Assembly (NCBI GenBank): GCA_016704465.1 | Contig: JADJAD010000008.1 | Span: 248,001 to 312,000, forward strand | Length of the DNA: 64,000 nucleotides | Origin: Gemmatimonadota bacterium | GTDB lineage: Bacteria; Gemmatimonadota; Gemmatimonadetes; Gemmatimonadales; Gemmatimonadaceae | Reading direction: 5' to 3' | Part shown: one piece after another, positions 50,230 through 59,142 of the stretch | How positions within the stretch are numbered: the stretch's first letter is position 1 | How the letters are laid out: each line of letters opens with the position of its first letter | Translations under genes and position numbers: made by a program | The notes under the pieces: model-generated | What the model was told of the DNA's origin: nothing | The model's database searches: none | The model's input: the letters and a program-made list of their open reading frames with translations, nothing else

Positions 50230-51894
50230 ATGCCCACGCCCTCCGACGAACGCCTTTCCCCCTCGGGGATCCCGCTGCGCGAGGTCTACCGTCCCGCCGA
50301 CGTGACCGGATCGTACGACGAGTCGCTCGGAGATCCCGGCGCGTACCCCTTCACGCGCGGCGTGCAGCGCTCGATGTATCGCGGGCGCACCTGGACCATG
50401 CGCCAGTATGCCGGCTTCGGCACCGCCGCCGAGACGAACGAACGCTTCCGTCACCTGCTGGGAGCAGGGCAGACCGGATTGTCGGTGGCCTTCGACCTGC
50501 CCACCCAGATGGGGATCGACAGCGACTCCCCGCGCGCGCAGGGGGAGGTCGGGCGGGTCGGGGTGGCGATCGACACGGTCGAGGACCTGCACGAGCTCCT
50601 GCGCGACCTGCCGCTCGACCAGGTGTCCACGTCGATGACGATCAACGCCACGGCATCGACGCTGCTGGCGATGTATCTCGTCGTCGCCGAGGAGCGGGGG
50701 ATATCGGCGAGCCAGGTGAGTGGGACGATCCAGAACGACCTGCTGAAGGAGTACATCGCCCGCGGGACCTACATCTATCCGCCCGGGCCGTCGCTGCGCC
50801 TGATCGCCGACATCTTTCGCTACTGTGCGGCCGAGGTCCCCAACTGGAATCCGATTTCCATCTCCGGATATCACATCCGCGAGGCCGGCGCGACGGCGGT
50901 CCAGGAGTTGGCCTTCACGTTCGCCAACACGGTGGAGTACGTGGAGCGCGCGATCGCGGCCGGCCTGGCCGTGGACAGCTTCGCGCCGCGCCTGTCGTTC
51001 TTCTTCGCGGCGCATAACGACCTCTTCGAGGAAGTGGCCAAGTTCCGCGCCGCCCGTCGCCTGTACGCGCGGCTCATGCGCGAGCGCTTCGGCGCCAGCA
51101 CCAGGAGTTGTCGCCTGCGATTCCACACGCAGACGGGCGGCGTGACGCTCACCGCCCAGCAACCGCTGAACAACGTGGTGCGCGTGACGGTGCAGGCGCT
51201 GGCGGCCACGTTAGGCGGCACGCAGTCGTTGCACACCAACGGGTATGACGAGGCGCTCGCGCTCCCGACCGAGCAGGCGGCGACGCTGGCGCTGCGCACC
51301 CAGCAGATCGTGGCCTACGAGTCCGGGCTGACGGGGACGGTGGATCCGCTCGCCGGCTCCTACTACGTCGAGGCGCTCACGGATGCGCTCGAGGCGCAAG
51401 CCATGGAGTTGCTGGCCAAGGTCGATGCGCTCGGCGGCGCGGAGCGCGCGATCGCGGCGGGCTTCTTTCAGGACGAGATCGCGCGCAGCGCGTATGCCCA
51501 TCAGATGCGCGTGGAGTCAGGCGAGACGGTGGTGGTGGGGGTGAACCAGTTCGGCGACGGGGCCGATCCGCCCATCATTCCGTCCCCGGACTACTCGCGC
51601 CTCGAAAGCGAGCAGGTGGCGCGACTGCGCGAGGTGAAGTCGACGCGCGATGCCGCGCGGGTGGAGCGGGCGCTCCAGGCGTTGGGGATCGCGGCCGAGT
51701 CGTATGCCGACGACGCGAACGACGCGCACGACGCGCAGGGCGCTCACGGCGCGGATGCAGTGCCCGGCAGTGGCGCAGCGGGATCGCTACCCCCGCTCAT
51801 GCCGTTGATCGTGGAGGCGGTGCGGGCGCGCGCGTCGGTGGGGGAGATCAGCGACACGCTGCAGTCCCGCTGGAGCGTGTACCGCCCGGCCTGA
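50230..51894 (+). CDS. Methylmalonyl-CoA mutase large subunit (catalytic part)
   Basis: 554 aa, the TIM-barrel substrate domain of a B12-dependent acyl-CoA mutase. It has the typical opening YPFTRGVQRSMYRGRTWTMR, RQYAGFGTAAETNERF, VAFDLPTQMGIDSDSP, TMTINATASTLLAMYLVV-like and GYHIREAGATAVQELAFT, and ends ESGLTGTVDPLAGSYYVEAL. The Tyr in RQYAGF and Arg in ARGTYIYPP fit methylmalonyl- rather than isobutyryl-CoA. The cobalamin-binding domain is absent, so a separate small subunit gene is expected elsewhere. Stand-alone, with an Asp/Ala/His-rich linker near the C-terminus. Confidence 0.88.
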   Translation: MPTPSDERLSPSGIPLREVYRPADVTGSYDESLGDPGAYPFTRGVQRSMYRGRTWTMRQYAGFGTAAETNERFRHLLGAGQTGLSVAFDLPTQMGIDSDSPRAQGEVGRVGVAIDTVEDLHELLRDLPLDQVSTSMTINATASTLLAMYLVVAEERGISASQVSGTIQNDLLKEYIARGTYIYPPGPSLRLIADIFRYCAAEVPNWNPISISGYHIREAGATAVQELAFTFANTVEYVERAIAAGLAVDSFAPRLSFFFAAHNDLFEEVAKFRAARRLYARLMRERFGASTRSCRLRFHTQTGGVTLTAQQPLNNVVRVTVQALAATLGGTQSLHTNGYDEALALPTEQAATLALRTQQIVAYESGLTGTVDPLAGSYYVEALTDALEAQAMELLAKVDALGGAERAIAAGFFQDEIARSAYAHQMRVESGETVVVGVNQFGDGADPPIIPSPDYSRLESEQVARLREVKSTRDAARVERALQALGIAAESYADDANDAHDAQGAHGADAVPGSGAAGSLPPLMPLIVEAVRARASVGEISDTLQSRWSVYRPA

Positions 51895-52007
51895 GCGCTG
51901 ACCGCCGGACCACTGCTCGCCCGCTCGTGACTCGCCCCGCAGTTGAGGGCCGCCTTCCGCGCGGCTAAGTTCTTGATCCTGTATCGCTTGCATACCGACC
52001 CACACGC

Positions 52008-52532
52008 ATGCCGACCTACGAGTTTCGCTGTCCCGACGGCTCGATCATCGAGCGCATCTTCAAGATTTCCGAAGTCCCAGCCGAGATCCCGGCCCCCGAT
52101 GGTTCCGGGATGGCCGTCCGCATGATTTCCGGTGGTGCGGCGCTGATCTTCAAGGGCTCCGGATTCTACATCACCGACTACGGAAAGGACGGCAAGAAGG
52201 ACCAACGCGCGGCGTCGTCGTCGTCCTCCGACGGTGGAAGCGGCGGGAGTGAGAGCGGCTCGAAGAGCGAGGGCAAATCAACGTCTGGCGAGTCGGGCGG
52301 GTCCGCGAGCAAGGCGGGCGGCGAGTCGAGCGGTGGTTCGAGCGCTTCCGGCGGGTCCGGCGGGTCCGGCGGGTCCGGCGGGTCCGGTGGGTCCGGTGGG
52401 TCCAGCGGGTCCGGCGGGTCCAGCGGGTCCAGCGGGTCCAGCGGGTCCAGCGGGAGTGGCGGCTCGGGTGGTGGCAGCGGCTCCGCCGGTAAGGGGGGGT
52501 CGTCGTCGTCCAAGTCGAGCGGCGGCGAATGA
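52008..52532 (+). CDS. FmdB-like protein with lost zinc cysteines and a Gly-Ser tail
   Basis: 174 aa. The first about 60 residues match the FmdB/zinc-ribbon family (MPTYEFRCPDGSIIERIFKI; MISGGAALIFKGSGFYITDY), but of the usual four Cys only one remains (CPDG; the CPxCG knuckle is replaced by IPAPDGSGM). The rest is a low-complexity Gly-Ser-rich tail encoded by a 9-bp tandem repeat. ATG 52008; the stop overlaps argS by ATGA. The ordinary FmdB role is in gene regulation or formamidase/chaperone contexts; here zinc binding is unlikely. Confidence 0.8.
   Translation: MPTYEFRCPDGSIIERIFKISEVPAEIPAPDGSGMAVRMISGGAALIFKGSGFYITDYGKDGKKDQRAASSSSSDGGSGGSESGSKSEGKSTSGESGGSASKAGGESSGGSSASGGSGGSGGSGGSGGSGGSSGSGGSSGSSGSSGSSGSGGSGGGSGSAGKGGSSSSKSSGGE
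52340..52460 (+). repeat. 9-bp tandem repeat (GGGTCCGGC / GGGTCCAGC)
   Basis: About 13 direct repeats of GGGTCC(G/A)G(C/T)-type units in the 3' half of the FmdB-like gene. They encode Gly-Ser-Gly / Gly-Ser-Ser, keep frame, and can expand or contract by slippage. Confidence 0.85.
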
Positions 52533-54172
52533 CGCCGGAGCAGATCCTCACCGACGCGGTCCGCGAGGCTGCGGTCGCCATGGGTGCCCCTGCCGACTTT
52601 CAGCCGCAGCTCGAGCGCCCGCGCGATCCGTCGTTTGGGGACTGGGCGAGCAACGCGGCGATGCTGCTGGCGCGTCACCTCAGGCGCAAGCCGCTGGAGA
52701 TCGCCCAGGATCTCGTGTCGCGGCTCGACGTCGCACGGGCGGGCGTCTCCGAGGCGTATGTGGCCGGCGCCGGCTTCATCAACTTCCGGCTTGCGGCCGG
52801 CGCGGAGGCGCACGGGCTGACCGCGGTGCTGGCGGCGGGACCGTCGTACGGGCGCACGACCGACGGGGGCGGGCAGGTCGTCAACATCGAGTTCGTCTCG
52901 GCCAACCCGACGGGGCCGCTGCACGTGGGGCACGGACGGCAGGCGGCGTTAGGCGACGCCATCGCGACCCTGCTCAGCTCCACGGGCTGGACCGTCACGC
53001 GCGAGTTCTACTACAACGACGCCGGCGTCCAGATCGCCAACCTCGCGCGCTCGGTGCAGGCGCGCGTGCGCGAGCTGACCACCGGTTCCGGCGAGATCCC
53101 CGAGGGGGGATATCACGGTGAGTACATCCGCGAGATCGCCCGCGACTACGTGGCGGCGCACCCGGCCGATGCGGCGGGCGACGATCTTGCGGGCATTCAG
53201 CAGTTTGCCGTGGCCGCGCTGCGCGTCGAGCAGGACAAGGACCTGCAGGCCTTCGGGGTCAAGTTCGACGTGTACTACCTCGAGTCGTCGCTCTACACCG
53301 ATGGCAAGGTCGACGAGGCCGTGCGCCTGCTGGTGGAGCAGGGGCGCACGTTCGAGCAGGACGGCGCGCTCTGGCTGCGGACCACCGACTACGGCGACGA
53401 CAAGGACCGGGTGATGCGCAAGTCGGACGGGACGTACACGTATTTCGTCCCCGACGTGGCGTACCACCTCGCCAAGTGGCGCCGCGGCTTCACCCGCGCC
53501 GTGGACGTGCAGGGGGCGGATCATCACAGCACGGTGACGCGCGTGCGCGCCGGGCTGCAGGCGTTAGGCGTGGGCATCCCGGCCGGCTACCCGGAATACG
53601 TGCTGCACCAGATGGTCACGGTCATGCGCGCGGGCGAGGAGGTCAAGATCTCCAAGCGCGCCGGCAGCTACGTGACGGTGCGCGACCTGGTCGACGAGGT
53701 CGGTCGCGATGCGGTGCGCTACTTCCTGCTCATGCGGAAGTCCGATTCGCAGCTCGTCTTCGACGTCGACGTGGCACGGGCGCAGAGCGAGGAGAACCCG
53801 GTCTACTACATCCAGATGGCCCACGCCCGCGTCTCGGGGATCTTCCGCGTGGGCGAGATCGATGTCGCCGGCATCACCGGCGCCGGCGTGGAGTGGAGCG
53901 CCCTGGCCGAACCGGACGAACGCGAACTGGTCAAGGCGATCCTCGGCTACCCCGGGCTCATCGCCGCAGCGGCACGCACCCTCGCCCCGCACCTGGTGGC
54001 CTCCTACCTGCTCGACACGGCGCGCCTGGTGCATACCTGGTACCACAAGTGCCACGTCCTCGGAGAGCCCGAACCCGTACACTCCGCGCGACTCGCCCTC
54101 GCCCGCGCCGCGCAAGTCGTCCTGGCCAACGGCCTGGGAATCCTCGGCATTTCCGCGCCCGAGCGCATGTAG
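52529..54172 (+). CDS. argS: Arginyl-tRNA synthetase
   Basis: 547 aa class Ia synthetase. The N-terminal additional domain is followed by VSANPTGPLHVGHGRQAALG (HIGH-like HVGH) and FYYNDAGVQIANLARSVQAR. The KMSKS counterpart is VKISKRAGSYVTVRDLVDEV; VDVQGADHHSTVTRVRAGLQ and the C-terminal DALR anticodon-binding helices (LARAAQVVLANGLGILGI) complete it. ATG 52529 overlaps the FmdB-like stop. Full length. Confidence 0.94.
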   Translation: MTPEQILTDAVREAAVAMGAPADFQPQLERPRDPSFGDWASNAAMLLARHLRRKPLEIAQDLVSRLDVARAGVSEAYVAGAGFINFRLAAGAEAHGLTAVLAAGPSYGRTTDGGGQVVNIEFVSANPTGPLHVGHGRQAALGDAIATLLSSTGWTVTREFYYNDAGVQIANLARSVQARVRELTTGSGEIPEGGYHGEYIREIARDYVAAHPADAAGDDLAGIQQFAVAALRVEQDKDLQAFGVKFDVYYLESSLYTDGKVDEAVRLLVEQGRTFEQDGALWLRTTDYGDDKDRVMRKSDGTYTYFVPDVAYHLAKWRRGFTRAVDVQGADHHSTVTRVRAGLQALGVGIPAGYPEYVLHQMVTVMRAGEEVKISKRAGSYVTVRDLVDEVGRDAVRYFLLMRKSDSQLVFDVDVARAQSEENPVYYIQMAHARVSGIFRVGEIDVAGITGAGVEWSALAEPDERELVKAILGYPGLIAAAARTLAPHLVASYLLDTARLVHTWYHKCHVLGEPEPVHSARLALARAAQVVLANGLGILGISAPERM

Positions 54173-54211
54173 GAAGCCGGCCCGCAGGCGTGCACGCCTC
54201 GTGCAGTCGCC

Positions 54212-54246
54212 CCCCCGTCTCCCGTCCCCCGTCTCCCGTCCCCCCC
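54212..54246 (+). repeat. CCCGTCTCCCGTC tandem tract
   Basis: About 35 bases of CCCGTCTCCC(CC)GT units lie just before the PfkB kinase start, leaving it without a normal purine-rich ribosome-binding site. A similar tract is at about 31740. Confidence 0.6.
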
Positions 54247-55164
54247 ATGTCCGTGCTCGTCGTTGGTTCCGTCGCGCTCGATTCCGTCGAGACCCCGTTC
54301 GGCAAGGCCGACGAGGTGCTCGGCGGCTCGGGCATCTTCTTCTCGGCGTCGGCGAGCCACCTGACCCGGGTGCAGTTGGTGGGGGTCGTCGGCAGCGACT
54401 ACCCCGTGGACCAGCTGGCGCCGCTGGCGCAGCGTGGTGTCGACCTCACCGGTGTGGAGCGGGCGGAGGGGGAGTCGTTCCGGTGGCGGGGGCGGTACCG
54501 GCACGACCTCAATTCCGCCGAGACGCTCGAGACACGGCTGGGGGTCTTCTCGCACTTCCGACCGAAGATCCCGGAGCAGTTCCGGCGGGCGCCCTATGTC
54601 TTCCTCGCCAACATCGATCCGCGGTTGCAGCTGGACGTGCTGCGGCAGGTGGAGCGCCCGAAGCTGGTGGCCTGCGATACCATGAACTTCTGGATCGAGA
54701 GCCGGCGCAGCGACCTCATGGAACTGCTCGGCCACGTGGATGCCCTCCTGCTCAACGACGGTGAGGCACGGCAGCTGACGGAACAGTCGAACCTGGTCAA
54801 GGCCGCGCGCTGGATCATTGACCGCGGGCCGCGGATCGTGATCATCAAGAAGGGGGAGCATGGGGCCTTCATGTTCACGAGCAATTCGGTCTTCTTCGCC
54901 CCGGCGTACCCGTTGGAAGATGTGTTCGATCCCACCGGGGCCGGGGATGCGTTCGCCGGCGGCTTCATGGGCTACCTCGCCCGAACCGGCAAGCTCGACG
55001 AGGAGCACATGCGGCGGGCGGTCGTCTACGGCTCCACGATGGGGTCGTTCGCCGTGGAGCAGTTTTCGATCGATCGCCTCATGACGATCGACCACGAAAC
55101 GGTGCGCGCGCGCCTCGGCGAGTTCCGCCGACTGGTCGCGTTCGAGGAGGAGTTGCCGGCGTGA
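54247..55164 (+). CDS. PfkB-family carbohydrate/nucleoside kinase
   Basis: 305 aa ribokinase-fold kinase. VLVVGSVALDSVETPFGKAD and VLGGSGIFFSASASHL form the substrate lid side; VGVVGSDYPVDQLAPLAQRG follows. The signature 2 motif PTGAGDAFAGGFMGYLAR carries the catalytic Asp and anion hole. IVIIKKGEHGAFMFTSN is typical of the ATP site. The substrate is not determined; purM follows by GTGA overlap, which fits nucleoside or sugar phosphorylation. ATG 54247 follows a pyrimidine tract instead of a Shine-Dalgarno sequence. Confidence 0.88.
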   Translation: MSVLVVGSVALDSVETPFGKADEVLGGSGIFFSASASHLTRVQLVGVVGSDYPVDQLAPLAQRGVDLTGVERAEGESFRWRGRYRHDLNSAETLETRLGVFSHFRPKIPEQFRRAPYVFLANIDPRLQLDVLRQVERPKLVACDTMNFWIESRRSDLMELLGHVDALLLNDGEARQLTEQSNLVKAARWIIDRGPRIVIIKKGEHGAFMFTSNSVFFAPAYPLEDVFDPTGAGDAFAGGFMGYLARTGKLDEEHMRRAVVYGSTMGSFAVEQFSIDRLMTIDHETVRARLGEFRRLVAFEEELPA

Positions 55165-56210
55165 GTGCACCGAATGCGGAGCGGCCGGGGCTGAGCTACC
55201 GGTCGGCCGGCGTCGACATCGACGCGGCCGACGATGCCAAGACGCGCATCGGCAGGCTCGTGGAGTCGACCCGCACCGCCGGGTGCATCGGCGAGTTTGG
55301 GGCGTTCGGCGGGATGTTTCGGGCGCCGACCGGTGGGCGCCCGATCCTGGTGGGGAGCGCCGACGGCGTCGGGACCAAGATCAAGGTGGCGATCGACGCC
55401 GGGCGTCACGACACCGTCGGCCACTGCCTCGTGAACCACTGCGTCAACGACATCCTCGCGCAGGGGGCGACGCCGCTCTTCTTCCTCGACTACGTGGCGT
55501 TCGGGGCGCTGGTGCCGGCGGTGGTCGAGGCGGTGGTCGCGGGCGTGGCCGCCGGGTGCCGTGAGAACCAGTGCGCCCTGATCGGCGGTGAGACCGCCGA
55601 GATGCCGGGACTGTACACGCCGCCGGACTACGACCTCGCCGGCTTCATCGTGGGGACCGTGCAGGAAGGCGAAACGTTAGGCGCGGCCCGGGTGCGCGAT
55701 GGCGACGTGCTGCTGGCGCTCGCGAGCTCCGGCCTGCACACCAACGGCTACTCGCTGGCACGTCGCATCGTGCAGGAACGGCTGCAGCTGGCGGTGGACC
55801 AGCCATTCCCGGGCGAGGGCGGGGCGACGGTCGCCGATGTGCTGCTGCGCGTGCATCGCTCCTACCTTGCGGCGGTCCGCCCGGTCCTGGGTCGCGTGCA
55901 CGCGCTGGCGCACATCACGGGTGGGGGACTGCCCGGCAACCTGAACCGCGCGCTCCCCGCCACCCTCGACGCACTGGTCGATACGCGCACCTGGGAGATC
56001 CCCAATGCGTTTCGCGTGCTCGAGGAGGCGGGGCAGGTTGCGCGTGACGAGATGTATCGTGCGTTCAACATGGGGGTAGGAATGGTCGTCGTTGCTGATC
56101 CAGCCGATGCATCGTCGGTTCTGGCGTCGGCCGAAGCGGCGGGGGTGCCCGCCTGGGCGCTCGGCCACGTGGCGCCGGGAACCGGCCAGGTCCGGTTCAT
56201 CTCGCAGTAA
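55161..56210 (+). CDS. purM: Phosphoribosylformylglycinamidine cyclo-ligase
   Basis: 349 aa AIR synthetase, step 5 of purine biosynthesis. LSYRSAGVDIDAADDAKTRI opens the ATP-binding side; GGRPILVGSADGVGTKIKVA, HCLVNHCVNDILAQGATPLF and LIGGETAEMPGLYTPPDYDL are the PurM signatures; LHTNGYSLARRIV and HITGGGLPGNLNRALP end the C-terminal domain. GTG 55161 overlaps the kinase stop. Full length. Confidence 0.94.
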   Translation: MSAPNAERPGLSYRSAGVDIDAADDAKTRIGRLVESTRTAGCIGEFGAFGGMFRAPTGGRPILVGSADGVGTKIKVAIDAGRHDTVGHCLVNHCVNDILAQGATPLFFLDYVAFGALVPAVVEAVVAGVAAGCRENQCALIGGETAEMPGLYTPPDYDLAGFIVGTVQEGETLGAARVRDGDVLLALASSGLHTNGYSLARRIVQERLQLAVDQPFPGEGGATVADVLLRVHRSYLAAVRPVLGRVHALAHITGGGLPGNLNRALPATLDALVDTRTWEIPNAFRVLEEAGQVARDEMYRAFNMGVGMVVVADPADASSVLASAEAAGVPAWALGHVAPGTGQVRFISQ

Positions 56211-56245
56211 GCGCCGCACCTTTCCATGCGCCGGAGCCGAACATC

Positions 56246-57313
56246 ATGAGCGGTCGTTCCCTCGTTGATCTGCACTGCATGCCCGCCGCGACCCCTGCGC
56301 GGCGCCGTCGCGCGCTCCGCGCCGTGGCCTTCGCCGGGGCGTTGTGCGCCCTGGCGGCACCGCGCACGCTGACGGCGCAGGGGGCGGGACCCATCGACCC
56401 CCAATGCCGGGCCGGCACCACCAACGAGCGCATTACCCAGGACGCCTGCCAGAAGGCGATCGACCTCCTCCAGTTCATGGCGCCGCAACTCGGCATGGCC
56501 CTCACCGGTGGCAACGCGGTGTCCGGCGAGCATTCGGCGCTGCGCGGACTTGGCCATCTGTCCATCGGACTCAAGGTCAACGCCCTCGAGGCCGGCCTGC
56601 CGCGCGTCGATCAACGCACGCCGTCCACAACCGGGGCCTCGTCCAGCGACTACGGTGTCAGGTCGCAGTGGGTCCCGGTGCCGGTCGTCGATGCGGCGAT
56701 CGGGCTGTTTCGCGGGATCCCGTTCGCCGGCACTTACGCCCTCGGCGTCGATATGTTGGTCAACCTGGCCGTCCTGCCGTCGGTCGATGAGACCGACCTG
56801 TCGGTCGAGCTTCCGGATGGATCGGCGAAGGTCGGATTCGGCGCGCGGCTTGGCCTGCTCGCCGAGACGTTCGTGACCCCCGGAATCTCGATGACCTGGC
56901 TCCAGCGCGAACTGCCCACGGTGAACGTGAAAGGGCGCGTGTCTGGCGATGAGCTGGATGTGCGAAACGTGCGCGTGTCGACGAGCGCATGGCGCCTCGT
57001 CGCCGGCAAGAACTTCTCGGTGTTCGGCGTGGCCCTCGGCGGCGGGCAGGATACGTACGAGACGCGCGCCGACGCGCAGGTGACGATCAACCGCGTGGGC
57101 CCTGGTGTCACGTCCAACGTGGTGACGGGGCAGCAGGACCTCACCCGCAACAACCTGTTTGGCAACGTCGCCCTCAACCTTCCGGCGCTGCGAGTGGTGG
57201 CCGAGGTCGGGCGGGTGACCGGTGGCAGCGTTGCGACGTACAACACCTTCGACGGCCACAAGGCCGACGACGCGCGCACGTACGCGTCGATCGCGCTTCG
57301 GGTCAACTGGTAG
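56246..57313 (+). CDS. Secreted/outer-membrane protein, unknown function
   Basis: 355 aa. The signal peptide is LRAVAFAGALCALAAPRTLT then AQG. A short Cys pair (IDPQCRAGTTNERITQDACQ) is followed by a beta-rich region with alternating strands (AKVGFGARLGLLAETFVTPG; NNLFGNVALNLPALRVVAEV) ending ASIALRVNW with a terminal aromatic residue, a barrel feature. Probably an outer-membrane beta barrel with a disulfide-containing plug. Family not recognised. The upstream ATG at 56226 is an alternative. Confidence 0.65.
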   Translation: MSGRSLVDLHCMPAATPARRRRALRAVAFAGALCALAAPRTLTAQGAGPIDPQCRAGTTNERITQDACQKAIDLLQFMAPQLGMALTGGNAVSGEHSALRGLGHLSIGLKVNALEAGLPRVDQRTPSTTGASSSDYGVRSQWVPVPVVDAAIGLFRGIPFAGTYALGVDMLVNLAVLPSVDETDLSVELPDGSAKVGFGARLGLLAETFVTPGISMTWLQRELPTVNVKGRVSGDELDVRNVRVSTSAWRLVAGKNFSVFGVALGGGQDTYETRADAQVTINRVGPGVTSNVVTGQQDLTRNNLFGNVALNLPALRVVAEVGRVTGGSVATYNTFDGHKADDARTYASIALRVNW

Positions 57314-57316
57314 GGC

Positions 57317-59047
57317 GTGACCAGGTATCCGCAGGGCGCGGCCGAGGAGCAGCAGGCGCGCGACGCGCGATACATGCGTCGCGCGCTCACGCTCGCGCGT
57401 CGAGGATGGGGGCACGTGTCGCCCAATCCGCTGGTCGGCGCCGTCCTGGTCCGCGACGACATCGTGGTCGGCGAGGGGTATCACGCCGCCTTCGGCGGTG
57501 AGCACGCGGAAGTGGCCGCCCTGTCGCAGGCCGGCGACATGGCGCGCGGCAGTACCGTCTACGTGACCCTCGAGCCCTGCGCGCACCACGGCAAGACGCC
57601 GCCCTGCGCCGATGCGCTCATCGCCGCCGGCGTGCGGCGCGTGGTCATTGCCACGCGCGACCCGCACCTGCTCGCCGCCGGTGGGGCCGACGTCCTGCGC
57701 GAGCACGGGATCGACGTGGTCGTCGGGGTCTGCGAACAGGAGGCGCGCGACCTCAACGCCGCCTTCCTGCATGCCGCGACCTCGCCGAGACCGTGGGTCA
57801 CGCTCAAGCTGGCCATCTCGGTCGATGGAGCGCTCGCCGACCATACACGCAAGGCCGGCTGGCTCACGGGCCCCGAGTCGCGCGCCGAAGTGCACCGCTG
57901 GCGGGCGCAGTTCGATGCCATCGGCGTGGGCATGGGGACCGTGCTCGCCGACGATCCCGCCTTGACTGTGCGCGATGCGAAGTCGCCGCGCGTTCCGCCG
58001 GTCCGGGTCGTCTTCTCGCGCTCCGGCCGGCTTCCGGTGACTAGTGCGCTGGCGGCGACTGCGCGCCAGATCCCGGTCCTGGTCATGGCGCAGGAGGTCG
58101 ATCCCGCATACGAGGTCACGCTGCACGAGTTCGGAGTCGAGCTGGTGCCGGCGGCATCGCCGCGTGAGGCCTTGCGCGCCTTGCGGGCGCGGGGGGTGCA
58201 GTCGATCCTCGTCGAGGGCGGGGCTCGCCTCGCCGGCGCGCTGCTCTTCGAGGGCCTCGTCGACCGACTGATCGTCTTCACGGCGCCGGTCGTGCTGGGC
58301 GCGGGGGCGTTGAACGCCTTCCTCCTGGCCCCTTCGCAGCGGGCCGACTCGGCCCCACGCATGCGGGTGATCGAGCGCCAGGTGTTCGGCGACGACCTCA
58401 TGACCGTCTACGCGCTCGATGCCGCCGGCGGGGCCGTGATGTTCACCGGACTTGTCGACGACGTCGGCGCGATCACCGCCGTGCAGGATGGTGCGGCAGG
58501 ACGCGAGTTCCGGGTGTCCTGCCGCTATCAGGACCTCGCGCGCGGCGAGAGCATCGCCTGTCAGGGCGCCTGCCTGACCGTCCGTGAGTGCGGGCCCGGC
58601 TGGTTCACCGTGGCCGCGGTGGTCACCACGCTCGACCGCACCACGGTCGGAGGGTGGCAGGTGGGACGCCGCCTCAACCTGGAGCGATCGCTGAGAGTGG
58701 GAGACCGACTCGGCGGACATATCGTGCAGGGGCACGTCGACGCCGTGGGCACCGTGATGGCCACCAGCCGGCGCGACGACGCCTGGCTCATCGACATCGC
58801 GGCTCCGCCCACGATCGGCCAGCTGCTGGTGCCGCACGGCTCAATCTGCGTCGACGGCGTGAGCTTGACCGTGAACTCCATCCCCGGCCTCGACCTGCTT
58901 CAGGTGTCGATCATCGAGTTCACCCTGCGCCACACGACGCTCGGCGACCTCGCCGTGGGCGACCCGGTTCATCTCGAGGGCGATGTGGTGGGGAAATACG
59001 TCCGATCGCTGGTGGGGCCCTACCTGCCGCCCGGCACGACCGCCTGA
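57317..59047 (+). CDS. ribD: RibD-RibE fusion: deaminase/reductase plus riboflavin synthase
   Basis: 576 aa in one frame. Residues 1-150 are the RibD deaminase (PNPLVGAVLVRDDIVVGEGY; HAEVAAL; TLEPCAHHGKTPPCADALIA zinc site). Residues 150-370 are the reductase (LKLAISVDGALADHTRKAGW; LVEGGARLAGALLFEGLVD). Residues from 375 are riboflavin synthase alpha with two lumazine-binding repeats (MFTGLVDDVGAI; GESIACQGACLTV; LGGHIVQGHVDAVGTV; CVDGVSLTVNSI). RibD and RibE are usually separate. The junction reads GCC-GTG-ATG-TTC; one base less in the preceding G4 run would give a TGATG stop/start overlap, so an indel cannot be excluded. Confidence 0.88.
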   Translation: MTRYPQGAAEEQQARDARYMRRALTLARRGWGHVSPNPLVGAVLVRDDIVVGEGYHAAFGGEHAEVAALSQAGDMARGSTVYVTLEPCAHHGKTPPCADALIAAGVRRVVIATRDPHLLAAGGADVLREHGIDVVVGVCEQEARDLNAAFLHAATSPRPWVTLKLAISVDGALADHTRKAGWLTGPESRAEVHRWRAQFDAIGVGMGTVLADDPALTVRDAKSPRVPPVRVVFSRSGRLPVTSALAATARQIPVLVMAQEVDPAYEVTLHEFGVELVPAASPREALRALRARGVQSILVEGGARLAGALLFEGLVDRLIVFTAPVVLGAGALNAFLLAPSQRADSAPRMRVIERQVFGDDLMTVYALDAAGGAVMFTGLVDDVGAITAVQDGAAGREFRVSCRYQDLARGESIACQGACLTVRECGPGWFTVAAVVTTLDRTTVGGWQVGRRLNLERSLRVGDRLGGHIVQGHVDAVGTVMATSRRDDAWLIDIAAPPTIGQLLVPHGSICVDGVSLTVNSIPGLDLLQVSIIEFTLRHTTLGDLAVGDPVHLEGDVVGKYVRSLVGPYLPPGTTA

Positions 59048-59142
59048 GACGGCGCGCGTCCGACTTTTCCGGCGACGTGGCGGCCGCGCGTGCGACGAAA
59101 GCGCTGCTGTGACCGTACCGCTCTCCGGGTTACGTTTCCCCC

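Noticed and set aside
55862..58837. A 991-codon open frame on the minus strand.
   Set aside because: It is antisense to purM, the outer-membrane protein gene and ribD-ribE; the composition is Arg/His/Gly-rich without domains, typical of a shadow frame in GC-rich DNA.
59048..59142. FMN riboswitch upstream of ribBA, or one upstream of the ribD-ribE fusion.
   Set aside because: Leaders are too short (95 and 3 bases) and lack the conserved RFN motifs.
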